A stretch of DNA of 20,909 nt, taken from positions 1 to 20,909 of the forward strand of contig CAZWPO010000035.1 in NCBI GenBank assembly GCA_964635975.1, read 5' to 3'. How positions within the stretch are numbered: position 1 is the first letter of the stretch; every line of letters begins with the position of its first letter. The notes beneath the pieces are model-generated. The model made no database searches. It was not told the DNA's origin and saw nothing but the letters and a program-made list of their open reading frames with translations. The DNA is from UBA5314 sp964635975. GTDB lineage: Bacteria > Bacillota > Syntrophomonadia > Syntrophomonadales > Syntrophomonadaceae. A program made the position numbers and the translations under genes. Shown here one piece after another: positions 1 through 7,008 of this stretch.

Positions 1-167
1 ATGGTATAGATACAATTTTATAATAATATTATCGAGATTTAAGGGTTTTACAATAATATGAAATTTTAGGTTAGTTTATGGGAGCGAAATATCCGGTAGA
101 CTGAAGCGTTGTCGATCGTGTTGTTTTAATTAATAATTAGATAGTAATGTCGAAGGAGGAATATATC

Positions 168-1349
168 ATGAGGCTTCCCCTGGAAGGAATTCGAGTTCTG
201 GATCTATCAATGGTACTGGCTGGGCCTTTCTGCACCCAGCTCCTGGCTGATCATGGTGCCGAGGTCATCAAGGTCGAATCGCTGGAAGGCGACCGCGGAC
301 GCTTCCTGGAGCCCATGATTAACGAACAGGGAGCTACGTTCTACGCGACCAACAGAAACAAAAAAAGCCTGGCTCTGGACCTTTATAGTGAGGAGGGTAA
401 GGCGGTTTTTATGAAGCTGATTGAAGGCAGCGACGTCCTGGTGCATGCTTTCCGTCCGGGGGTGATGGAGAAAATAGGCCTTTCTTACAATGAGGTAAAA
501 TCCGCGAACCAGCGCATCATTTACTGTGCCATCAGCGGGTTCGGGGCTACCGGCCCGTGGCATGGAAAGGCGGCTCATGATCTGAATATAATAAGTTCAG
601 CGGGGATAAGTTATCTGACCGGGACCAGAGACAATACTCCAGCCATACCTACGGTATCTATTGCCAGCAATGCGGGGGGCTCGTTGCACGCTGTAATAGC
701 CATATTGATTGCCTTGATAAACCGGGAGCAGACCGGCCGCGGCCAGTATTGCGACATATCGATGATGGACGGGGCCATCAGTCTGATGGCTATACCGTTG
801 GTGAATTGGTGTGCTAGCGGAGAAATGCCACAGATGGGAAAGACCCTGTTTACCGGATCATATGCCTATTACCATATCTATGAAACCCAAGACGGAAAGC
901 ATATGAGCATAGCTCCCGTGGAAAGCAAGTTCTGGAAGCAGTTCTGCGACATTATCGGAAAACCTGAGTACTTTGAGATTCAACAGGATTTGACCCGCCA
1001 GGATGAGATGATCCGGGGGATCGAAGAAGTGTTTAAAACCCGAAGCCAGGCAGAATGGGCAGGAATATTCGCATCTACTGATATATGTGTAACACCGGTT
1101 CTGGATCTCGAGCAGGTTAGCATTCATCAACAGCCCCGGGCACGGGAAATGATTGTAAAGCTAGACGCTTTCGCAGGAACGGGCAAAGATATGATTGTAA
1201 CCGGTATGCCCATCAAGTATTCGGATAAACTGAGTGAGTTGAAACTTACCTTTCCGGGATTGGGAGAGCACACCGAGGAAATCCTTGCCACGGCTGGTTA
1301 CTCAGCTGACGAGATCGCCAGGCTTAGAAGTATAGGGGTCATAAAATAG
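168..1349 (+). CDS. CaiB/BaiF family (class III) CoA-transferase
   Basis: A 393-aa member of the CaiB/BaiF family, which moves CoA between carboxylic acids or racemises acyl-CoAs in the cytoplasm. Visible family marks are the N-terminal GIRVLDLS with AGPFCTQLLADHGAEVIKVE (residues 7-37), FRPGVMEKIGL (95-105), HDLN (137-140), and the RGQYCDISMMDG block (191-202). An upstream in-frame ATG exists at 147, but AAGGAGGA at 153-160 lies 7 nt before the ATG at 168, so 168 is the likely start. Length is normal for the family. One oddity: where relatives carry an A-D-x-x-G-G motif whose Asp forms the acyl anhydride, this protein has IASNAGG, with Ser at 167. The substrate cannot be read from sequence. 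The family call is firm; activity is uncertain. Confidence 0.92.
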   Translation: MRLPLEGIRVLDLSMVLAGPFCTQLLADHGAEVIKVESLEGDRGRFLEPMINEQGATFYATNRNKKSLALDLYSEEGKAVFMKLIEGSDVLVHAFRPGVMEKIGLSYNEVKSANQRIIYCAISGFGATGPWHGKAAHDLNIISSAGISYLTGTRDNTPAIPTVSIASNAGGSLHAVIAILIALINREQTGRGQYCDISMMDGAISLMAIPLVNWCASGEMPQMGKTLFTGSYAYYHIYETQDGKHMSIAPVESKFWKQFCDIIGKPEYFEIQQDLTRQDEMIRGIEEVFKTRSQAEWAGIFASTDICVTPVLDLEQVSIHQQPRAREMIVKLDAFAGTGKDMIVTGMPIKYSDKLSELKLTFPGLGEHTEEILATAGYSADEIARLRSIGVIK

Positions 1350-1386
1350 AGCTCACCTAACAAGAATTAGCCCACGGCCAAGCGCT

Positions 1387-1414
1387 TTGTCAACAAAAAA
1401 ATACAGAATATAGT
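1387..1414 (+). promoter_or_regulatory. Candidate sigma-A promoter for the Spo0E-like gene
   Basis: TTGTCA (1387-1392) and TATAGT (1409-1414) are separated by 16 bp, in the gap after the CoA-transferase and about 100 bp before the Spo0E-like start. The -35 element lies inside TTTGTCAACA, which also resembles a Spo0A box. No terminator was seen between 1350 and 1386, so read-through from upstream is possible. Confidence 0.3.
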
Positions 1415-1517
1415 TAAAACAACCAGAAAACTGTAAAGATTCTTGGTATTTCCACGATAGAATATATAGAAGGGCTTTGGTTCCCTGGATATTTAACTAT
1501 GAGGCGGGTGGCGCTAA

Positions 1518-1685
1518 ATGGAGATGAATAGAAAAATTGAGGAAATGCGAATCGAATTGAACAAGCTCGGCGGCGAAAAAGGTTTTCAGGACCTTCAAGT
1601 TCTGAAAATGAGCCGGATTTTGGACGAGCTAATCGCTAAATATTACCGTATGGTCCAATACAAGATCAATGAATTGAGCGGCTAG
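1518..1685 (+). CDS. Spo0E-like sporulation regulatory protein
   Basis: A 55-aa protein, MEMNRKIEEMRIEL at the N-terminus, with the Spo0E-family core MSRILDELIAKYYRM at residues 31-45. Proteins of this family are small two-helix hairpins. Characterised members dephosphorylate the aspartyl phosphate of Spo0A~P and so restrain entry into sporulation. The SxxLDxLI core and the 50-60 aa length fit well. A GGTGG sequence 6-10 nt upstream is a modest ribosome binding site, and ATG 1524 is an alternative start. The gene stands alone between a CoA-transferase and a finger/DUF2087 gene and has its own downstream terminator. Which response regulator it acts on is inference; the family assignment rests on the motif and length. 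Confidence 0.85.
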   Translation: MEMNRKIEEMRIELNKLGGEKGFQDLQVLKMSRILDELIAKYYRMVQYKINELSG

Positions 1686-1740
1686 GATCTAACAAAGTTT
1701 TTTCACAGTCAGCAGTCATAAAATAGCGGAATATCCGAAC

Positions 1741-1771
1741 TCCTTCGCCAATAGCGGGGGATTTTTATTTT
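1741..1771 (+). terminator. Rho-independent terminator after the Spo0E-like gene
   Basis: TCCTTCGC (1741-1748) pairs with GCGGGGGA (1754-1761) over 8 bp, including two G-U pairs, with a 5-nt CAATA loop. TTTTTATTTT (1762-1771) follows at once. Confidence 0.65.
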
Positions 1772-1870
1772 CTGCCTCCTTAACCGTTGATAATACAAAA
1801 ACTTGCGATAACTAAGATAATAGAGTAAAATGTTTGCATATAAATAGATAAATACAGGAGAAATCTAACT

Positions 1871-3001
1871 ATGACTAACAAAGAGATGTTTTGGCAACTC
1901 AGCATGGAAGAGCTCAAGTCAGGATTCACAGAGTCCAAAGACTATTACATCTGCCTGCTGTGCGGTAAAAGAATAGAAAAAGGCATGATTTATACTGATG
2001 AGGGACTTCTTTACGAAGCATATAAATATATCAAAATCCACATAGCCAGAGAGCACGGAACGGTTTTTGACTATCTCGTCTCCCTGGACAAAAAAGTAAC
2101 CGGTCTGTCCGATCATCAAAGCCAATTATTAAAACTGTTTTACCATGGGAAAAATGACGAAGAAATCCAAAATCATCTTTCCATCGGCAGCAAGTCAACC
2201 ATCCGCAACCACCGTTTTGTTCTTAAGGAGAAAGAGCGGCAGGCCAGGGTATTTCTGGCCATCATGGAGCTTTTGAGAGAGCGCGATGAGGTGCTCCCGA
2301 CGGATGCGGGGATAATTTGGGCGCCCCCGGGGCAGCCGGGGAGTACTGTCAGAAAAGGAAAGGGAGAAAAAGATAAGCTGTTAAGAAAATACTTCCCCCT
2401 GGGAATCGATGGACCCTTAAAGTCCCTGAACATGAAAAATAAGACCAGGCGAATAGTGATGAATGAGATCGCTAGGCGATTTGAACCAGGGCATTTTTAC
2501 AGCGAAAAAGAAATCAACGCCGTACTGGAGGGCATAAACGAGGACGTCGCGACCCTTCGCCGCTACCTGATCGACTACGGATTCCTGGATAGGGAAGCAG
2601 ACGGCAGCCGTTATTGGCTTAAGGAAAACATTATGGAGAAGGAGATTGCCATGGATCGCAGAAAAGAATTGAAACAGCAGTATCGGGAAATGAAAACTGA
2701 AGGTGGGGTCTATCAAATCAGGAATACAAAAAATAATAAGATTTTGATCGCGTCAACTCCAAACTTAAAAAGCTTAAACGGAAAACGCGGGACTCTCGAG
2801 GGCGGCGGCCACTATAACCGCACTCTTCAAGAGGAATACAAACAATACGGCGGGGACGCTTTCGTCTTTGAAATATTGGAGACATTGAAAGAACCAGAGG
2901 GCGTATTTTTTGATAAGCGGGTTGAACTGGGCAAACTTGAAGAGAAGTGGATGGACAAACTGCAGCCTTATGGCGAACGCGGTTACCACAAAAAGAAGTG
3001 A
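1871..3001 (+). CDS. C2H2 finger / LuxR-like HTH / DUF2087 / GIY-YIG-like multidomain protein
   Basis: A 376-aa protein with four modules. (1) A C2H2-type finger: C28-x2-C31 and H57-x4-H62. (2) A LuxR/GerE-like helix-turn-helix at about 78-130 (LSDHQSQLLKLFYHGKNDEE onward). (3) DUF2087 at about 168-250, with KYFP, RRFEPGHFYSEKEIN, ATLRRYLIDYGFLDRE and DGSRYWL. (4) A GIY-YIG-like domain at about 276-372, beginning GGVYQIRN and ending EEKWMDKLQPYG. The GIY motif is GVY and the YIG position reads LIAS, so nuclease activity is doubtful. AGGAG about 10 nt before ATG 1871 supports the start. HTH plus DUF2087 suggests DNA binding and transcriptional control; that is inference. The next gene is a shortened paralogue starting 19 bp downstream, so the two are probably one operon. 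The target is unknown. Confidence 0.8.
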   Translation: MTNKEMFWQLSMEELKSGFTESKDYYICLLCGKRIEKGMIYTDEGLLYEAYKYIKIHIAREHGTVFDYLVSLDKKVTGLSDHQSQLLKLFYHGKNDEEIQNHLSIGSKSTIRNHRFVLKEKERQARVFLAIMELLRERDEVLPTDAGIIWAPPGQPGSTVRKGKGEKDKLLRKYFPLGIDGPLKSLNMKNKTRRIVMNEIARRFEPGHFYSEKEINAVLEGINEDVATLRRYLIDYGFLDREADGSRYWLKENIMEKEIAMDRRKELKQQYREMKTEGGVYQIRNTKNNKILIASTPNLKSLNGKRGTLEGGGHYNRTLQEEYKQYGGDAFVFEILETLKEPEGVFFDKRVELGKLEEKWMDKLQPYGERGYHKKK

Positions 3002-3020
3002 GCATAAAGGGGGCCTGCAG

Positions 3021-3407
3021 ATGGATATTGCTGAACTTTTTCGCAGAGCTTCTCGTAATGATCTTCGCAATGGATTTATTGTCGATCAGGAGTTGATAGT
3101 CTGCTTGTTGTGCGGCAAAAAAATTGAAATAGCCATGAATGATGCCAAAGACTTGCCTTTGGAAAATATGCGAGTGCATGTTAAGCAGATGCATGGTTCC
3201 GATTTTGCCTACCTGGTATATGTCGATAAGCTTCCTCGGATAGTCAGAGCATTTGAGCCGGGCCGCTCATATAACGAGAAACAAGTGAATGAGATTCTTA
3301 GAGACTTCGAGGAAGACTTTGTGACATTGAGAAGGTATTTGATAGAATTCGGCTTAATGCATAGAAAGCCGGATGGAAGTCAGTACTGGTTGAGCAGCGA
3401 TATATAA
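3021..3407 (+). CDS. Short C2H2 finger-DUF2087 (C-terminal half) paralogue of the preceding gene
   Basis: A 128-aa protein. The in-frame opening extends upstream, but AAAGGGGG (3007-3013) sits 7 nt before ATG 3021, giving MDIAELFRRA as N-terminus. Residues 1-70 match the finger of the preceding protein, with the Cys pair at the identical positions C28 and C31 (CLLCGK in both) and H53/H58. Residues 76-126 match the end of its DUF2087 (AFEPGRSYNEKQVN, LRRYLIEFGLMHRKPDGSQYWL). Everything between, namely the HTH and the first half of DUF2087, is missing, as is the GIY-YIG tail. It could be a duplicated and internally deleted copy, or a deliberate small partner that competes with or pairs with the longer protein. 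It ends in its own terminator. Function unknown. Confidence 0.8.
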   Translation: MDIAELFRRASRNDLRNGFIVDQELIVCLLCGKKIEIAMNDAKDLPLENMRVHVKQMHGSDFAYLVYVDKLPRIVRAFEPGRSYNEKQVNEILRDFEEDFVTLRRYLIEFGLMHRKPDGSQYWLSSDI

Positions 3408-3416
3408 GTAATTTTT

Positions 3417-3463
3417 AAAGGGCAGTTGACTCCCTTAAAGGAGAGTAAGCTGCCCTTTATTAT
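3417..3463 (+). terminator. Rho-independent terminator after the finger/DUF2087 pair
   Basis: AAAGGGCAG (3417-3425) pairs with CTGCCCTTT (3450-3458). An inner ACTCCCTT / AAAGGAGAGT helix extends the stem, and ATTATTC follows. The hairpin lies 10 nt after the stop codon. Confidence 0.75.
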
Positions 3464-3749
3464 TCAAGTGTGATTAGCGGCAGAAGATGGTTGTTAACTA
3501 TAGCTGGCATGCTGATAGAATAGACCCACTATGATTTCAAGCGATACCAAAAAATCATATCCCATTTTTATTATATCCTGAATCGGACAGATTCCGGGTA
3601 AAACAAGGCATTTAAAAGAAGCAAATCTTAAAAGAATCCTACGAGTAATAGGCATTTATGCCGGTGGATTTTGTCTAATGTAATCGTATAGTGACGAAAA
3701 TCGACATGATAGACGATATTATTAAGAGACAAATTAGGAGGGTTGCACT
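3464..3749. other. Intergenic region, no gene seen
   Basis: AT-rich spacer between a terminator and the two-helix membrane protein gene. The only structure noted is a small perfect palindrome GGCATTTATGCC at 3651-3662. TTGTCT (3671) and TATAGT (3687) occur but are only 10 bp apart, so they do not make a standard promoter. No open frame with a ribosome binding site was found. Confidence 0.5.
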
Positions 3750-4493
3750 ATGTCGGCTGAGTTTAAGGTTGGAGAGAGAGTTGGGTGGACCGAGTTCATA
3801 CTGGTCACTTTGGTAGCGGTAGGAGGTATAACTGGTTTAATCGCATTTGGCAACATGAATCCGGACATTATGTCAGTTCCTATCGCCCTGGGGGGAATGG
3901 CAGCTATAGCTGTGCTATGCACTCTGATACTGGTAATAAAAAACCGGAAGCGAATACTGCTTATCAGCCAGAGCAAATGGACTCTCAAAGATGCTAAAAG
4001 CGGAAAAGTGCTTATGCAGTTTGACCTAACCAGGCCTTACTGCCTGGGGTTTGCCATCAGACAGGGGCTGATAGGCAAATACGGCAAACAGATGATAAGA
4101 TTTATGCAGGTGTTTATGGCGCAGGACGGTCAGGTTCTAAGAATGGAATCTCACCATCTGGAGTATCAAGTCCTTAATGGGACTTATGAGAAGGAATGGG
4201 TAGCTGATATCAAACCACCCCACAATGAGATTTTGATGCTGGCTGTAGGTAAATCTTTTACATTTGATGAGCCCAAGCACCTGATGGAGAAAGAGAAAAT
4301 GGGCATGGCTGCCCACGGTCTGCCTGGCTTTATGATGGTCAGGGATGATGAGATGTTTAGGGCAAGCCTGATTTCCGCAGAACAGAATGTAAAACAAAAC
4401 ACATTTACTTCCCGGCTTATAAATATAACTGGTGATGACAATACTTATTCAATCTTTAAGAAGGAATTTGAGGAGGCCAGCGCATCTATATAA
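3750..4493 (+). CDS. Two-helix membrane protein of unknown function
   Basis: A 247-aa protein I do not recognise. Residues about 15-36 (TEFILVTLVAVGGITGLIAF) and 42-62 (VPIALGGMAAIAVLCTLILV) are hydrophobic and followed by KNRKR, so two membrane helices with the remaining 180 residues in the cytoplasm are likely by the positive-inside rule. The soluble part starts with beta-rich text (RILLISQSKWTLKDAKSGK) and is Met-rich further on (MEKEKMGMAAHGLPGFMMV, about 180-198). TAGGAGGG lies 7 nt upstream of ATG 3750, so translation is well supported. The gene stands alone: a terminator precedes it at 3417-3463 and a hairpin with a T-run follows at 4521. No catalytic motif was seen and no function is proposed. 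Confidence 0.75.
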   Translation: MSAEFKVGERVGWTEFILVTLVAVGGITGLIAFGNMNPDIMSVPIALGGMAAIAVLCTLILVIKNRKRILLISQSKWTLKDAKSGKVLMQFDLTRPYCLGFAIRQGLIGKYGKQMIRFMQVFMAQDGQVLRMESHHLEYQVLNGTYEKEWVADIKPPHNEILMLAVGKSFTFDEPKHLMEKEKMGMAAHGLPGFMMVRDDEMFRASLISAEQNVKQNTFTSRLINITGDDNTYSIFKKEFEEASASI

Positions 4494-4520
4494 CAAACGC
4501 AAGAATCAGTTATGAATTTG

Positions 4521-4566
4521 ATGCTGGAGAGGCTGTTGCATAATGGATCTCCGGCATTAATTTTTA
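4521..4566 (+). terminator. Rho-independent terminator after the two-helix membrane protein gene
   Basis: ATGCTGGAGA (4521-4530) pairs with TCTCCGGCAT (4548-4557) over 10 bp with one G-U pair and a 17-nt loop. TAATTTTTATA follows. It starts 28 nt after the stop codon. Confidence 0.6.
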
Positions 4567-4654
4567 TAAAACGGCAATTTCCTTTAGGATGATTTTCGAT
4601 AAAAATACCACACGTAGTAAAAATGAAACATAAATATGTACCCGAAATGCAACA

Positions 4655-4676
4655 CCAAAAAGCTTCCGCTTTTTGG
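4655..4676. other. Perfect 9-bp hairpin with TTCC tetraloop
   Basis: CCAAAAAGC (4655-4663) and GCTTTTTGG (4668-4676) are exact complements around TTCC. No U-run follows on the plus strand apart from the arm itself. On the minus strand the flank is GTGTTGCATTTC. It may be a backup or minus-strand terminator, or part of a longer folded leader. Confidence 0.45.
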
Positions 4677-4976
4677 TAGTCCCGAATATTGGGCATCCCG
4701 AGCCTATAGCATGATTATTTTTATCGGGTATAATTTTTGCTTGTTACTTAAATAAGAGTTAAATAAAAAGCAGGCAGGAATATACCCTATAGATTGGAAT
4801 GCCAGCTTAACAGCGAAAGGAATGATCGGTTTTCTTTAACTCAACTTAACAACATGATAAGGGCTGGAATACAAGAAGAGCTTCGGCCCGAGCACTTTTC
4901 CGTTGCAGCAAGGGATTTTTATTTAGCCAGGATGTGAATTTGAGGGACAAAAAATACGGTTTCAGGAAGGTGCATC

Positions 4977-6344
4977 ATGAGAGAGATTAAAGTTAACCTT
5001 AATATACATGAGGAATATAAAAACAAACTGATATCTCCTGAACAGGCAGCCGGTATGGTTAAATCCGGAGATTGGATAGATTATGGGTTGTGCTGCGGGC
5101 AGCCTATTGCTGTTGACCGGGCTCTGGCCAAACGGGCGGATGAGCTGGAAGATGTAAAGGTAAGGGCCTGCATTAGTATGCGCATGCCCGAGATCATGAA
5201 AGTAAACAATGCTTTGGAGCATTTCAGCTGGCATTCTCTGCATATGAGCAGCATAGATAGGAAGATATCAGATGCCGGTCAGGCCTGTTACATACCCATC
5301 AGGCTGTTTGAGACGGCAAGGTATTACCGGGAAAATTTTGATCCCATAGATGTGACTATTTTTCAGGTGGCGCCCATGGATGAACATGGATATTTCAGCT
5401 TGGGCCCGCAAATTTCATGGCTAATGGGAACAATCGACATGTCCAGGGTTATAATCTTTGAAGTCAACCGCAATATGCCCAGGACCCTGGGCGGCTATGA
5501 TGATAAATTGCACATATCCCAGGTGGACTATGTAGTTGAAGGTCCCAATGAGCCTTTGCCGGCGGTTAAACCTGAACCTCCCAGCGAGATAGATCAAAAA
5601 GTGGCCAAACATATAATCGAGGAAATACCCAACGGAGCCTGTCTGCAGCTGGGTATAGGAGGAATGCCCGGCGCAGTTGGATCGATGCTGGCCACTACAG
5701 ATCTCAGGGACCTCGGGGTACATACAGAATTGTACAGCGATGCCCTTATGCAGCTGGCTATTTCAGGCAAGATTAACGGGAGAAAGAAAACCCTGGACAG
5801 GGGACTTCAGGTATATTGCTTTGCATTTGGCAGCGAGGATCTCTATCGATTCCTGGATAATAATCCTGAACTGGCAGCCTATCCCGGTGATTATACCAAC
5901 GACCCCAATGTGATGGGTCGTATTGATAATTTCATATCCATAAATAATGCCATTGAGGTAGACTTATACGGGCAGGTCAGCTCGGAATCCTTCGGATGCC
6001 GACATATAAGCGGAAATGGCGGCGCGGTGGACTTTGCCCTGGGCGCCTACCTTTCCAGGGGGGGGAAGAGCTTTATCTGTCTTTCTTCCAGTTATGAAAG
6101 AAACGGTGTACCCCGTTCGCGAATAGTGCCTGTACTAAAATCGGGTTCAGTAGTGACATCCAGCCGTGCGATGACGCACTGGATAGTTACTGAACACGGC
6201 AAGGTAAATCTAAAGGGCAAGAGCACCTGGGAACGGGCCGAAGCTCTCGTCGAGCTAGCTGACCCGCAATTCAGGGACCCGCTTATCACTTATGCGGGTA
6301 AAATGAAGATCTGGCGGCGAAGCAATAAGAAATTTTTAATTTGA
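4977..6344 (+). CDS. Acetyl-CoA hydrolase/transferase family CoA-transferase (4-hydroxybutyrate/butyrate type)
   Basis: A 455-aa cytoplasmic enzyme of the acetyl-CoA hydrolase/transferase family, which includes 4-hydroxybutyrate, butyryl and succinyl CoA-transferases. Such enzymes exchange CoA between a carboxylate and acetyl-CoA through a glutamyl-CoA thioester. The likely catalytic Glu is E251 in HTELYSDAL (249-257). Other family blocks are PMDEHGYFSLG (133-143), LQLGIGGMPGAVG (223-235), QVSSESFG (333-340), the Gly-rich SGNGGAVDFALGA (345-357) and THWIVTEHGKVNLKG (400-414). Length is normal. AGGAAGG at 4964-4970, 6 nt before ATG, fits the start. In a butyrate-oxidising or butyrate-forming anaerobe this would link acyl-CoA to acetate; the substrate is inference. 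It is monocistronic as far as can be seen. Confidence 0.92.
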   Translation: MREIKVNLNIHEEYKNKLISPEQAAGMVKSGDWIDYGLCCGQPIAVDRALAKRADELEDVKVRACISMRMPEIMKVNNALEHFSWHSLHMSSIDRKISDAGQACYIPIRLFETARYYRENFDPIDVTIFQVAPMDEHGYFSLGPQISWLMGTIDMSRVIIFEVNRNMPRTLGGYDDKLHISQVDYVVEGPNEPLPAVKPEPPSEIDQKVAKHIIEEIPNGACLQLGIGGMPGAVGSMLATTDLRDLGVHTELYSDALMQLAISGKINGRKKTLDRGLQVYCFAFGSEDLYRFLDNNPELAAYPGDYTNDPNVMGRIDNFISINNAIEVDLYGQVSSESFGCRHISGNGGAVDFALGAYLSRGGKSFICLSSSYERNGVPRSRIVPVLKSGSVVTSSRAMTHWIVTEHGKVNLKGKSTWERAEALVELADPQFRDPLITYAGKMKIWRRSNKKFLI

Positions 6345-6408
6345 TAGAAGTCACATTATAATAAAACAGCTGATATGAAATCAACATATGTTTTTAGGGC
6401 GAGCTTGC

Positions 6409-6437
6409 TTGACATGGATGGCAGATGAAAATAAGAT
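6409..6437 (+). promoter_or_regulatory. Promoter for the tandem 67-aa genes
   Basis: Consensus TTGACA (6409-6414), 17-bp spacer, then TAAGAT (6432-6437, 4 of 6 matches). It lies 42 bp before the first small gene and suggests the pair is transcribed separately from the CoA-transferase. Confidence 0.5.
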
Positions 6438-6478
6438 CATGAGTAAGCCTTATTAAAAATAACAAGGAGCGAGTTATT

Positions 6479-6682
6479 ATGGAGTACACAAAGATACTTG
6501 ATACTATCCAGGATGAAGAAAGGTACTGGATCAAGTATATCCCCAGGCAGATGAATCCTATATTTTTTGTTGCCGCCGATGACCCCAATAAAGTATTTGT
6601 ATTTTTTGACAACGGTATGTATGCCCGTAGTTCCCTACAAATGGCCATGGATTTTGGCTATGATCCGAACGTTATGAAATAG
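6479..6682 (+). CDS. 67-aa protein of unknown function, tandem copy 1
   Basis: A 67-aa protein starting MEYTKILDTIQDEERYW, with AAGGAG 9 nt upstream of the ATG. It has an acidic N-terminal helix-like part, a central hydrophobic strand pattern (NPIFFVAADD, KVFVFFDNG) and a C-terminal MAMDFGYDP. There is no signal peptide or membrane segment. The next gene encodes a same-length paralogue with no gaps, identical at about 43 of 67 positions. Conservation concentrates in DEERYW, NPIFF, KVFV and DFGYDP. Preservation of frame and length in both copies says both are under selection. I recognise no family and propose no function. Confidence 0.8.
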   Translation: MEYTKILDTIQDEERYWIKYIPRQMNPIFFVAADDPNKVFVFFDNGMYARSSLQMAMDFGYDPNVMK

Positions 6683-6703
6683 ACTTGTTTAGGAGCAGTG
6701 AGT

Positions 6704-6907
6704 ATGGAATATTCGAAAGTATTGGAAACCATTTATGATGAGGAAAGATATTGGATAAGATTCATTCCTTATGAGCGCAATCCCATATTTTTTATTGCTA
6801 CAGATGACTCAAGTAAAGTATTTGTATATTTTGAAAATGGACAATGGGCTAGAGGTTCAATAAGAATGGCATTGGATTTCGGCTATGATCCCGATGCTCT
6901 AAAATAG
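6704..6907 (+). CDS. 67-aa protein of unknown function, tandem copy 2
   Basis: Paralogue of the preceding gene, starting MEYSKVLETIYDEERYW. A GTG at 6698 is in frame, but AGGAG (6691-6695) is only 2 nt from it and 8 nt from ATG 6704. The ATG also makes both proteins exactly 67 aa, so 6704 is preferred. The gene begins 21 bp after the stop of copy 1, giving a two-gene operon driven from 6409-6437 and closed by the hairpin at 6938-6980. Changes between copies are mostly conservative (T/S, I/V, D/E, K/R, Y/F). More divergent positions cluster in PRQM versus PYER and MY versus QW. Function unknown. Confidence 0.8.
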   Translation: MEYSKVLETIYDEERYWIRFIPYERNPIFFIATDDSSKVFVYFENGQWARGSIRMALDFGYDPDALK

Positions 6908-6937
6908 TTAAGAGCGACCATTAGCGTTAAATATATG

Positions 6938-6980
6938 AGCCCGTTCGATCAGCTAAATTACTGGCGTAATTGAACGGGCT
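6938..6980. terminator. Hairpin between convergent genes
   Basis: AGCCCGTTCGAT (6938-6949) pairs with ATTGAACGGGCT (6969-6980) over 12 bp with one G-U pair. It sits between the plus-strand 67-aa pair and the minus-strand DUF6179 gene. The T-runs on either side are weak, so it may serve both directions. Confidence 0.55.
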
Positions 6981-7008
6981 GTATAATGCTTGGGCTCAAC
7001 ACAGCCTG

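Larger units (their letters stand above)
4494..4976. other. Long intergenic region with several hairpins
   Basis: 483 bp without a convincing gene. It holds the terminator-like hairpin at 4521-4566, a second perfect hairpin at 4655-4676, and three short CCCGA-type repeats around 4641, 4681 and 4697, one of which can pair with TCGGG at 4724-4728. A TATAAT at 4729-4734 has no acceptable -35 partner. A reading frame open for about 50 codons ends at a TGA near 4937 but has no good start or ribosome binding site. Confidence 0.5.

Noticed and set aside
147..167. Upstream ATG start for the CaiB/BaiF gene
   Set aside because: The strong AAGGAGGA lies between this ATG and the one at 168, with proper spacing to the latter only.
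3671..3692. TTGTCT and TATAGT as promoter of the two-helix membrane protein gene
   Set aside because: Only 10 bp separate the hexamers.
4884..4907. GAGCAC followed by TTGCAG upstream of the CoA-transferase, resembling a sigma-54 promoter
   Set aside because: The GG and GC elements do not fall 10 bp apart; at the required position the bases are CA.
4789..4939. Open frame of about 50 codons ending ...ARDFYLARM before the CoA-transferase
   Set aside because: No ribosome binding site, only TTG or an internal ATG as start, and frames of this size are expected by chance in a gap this long.
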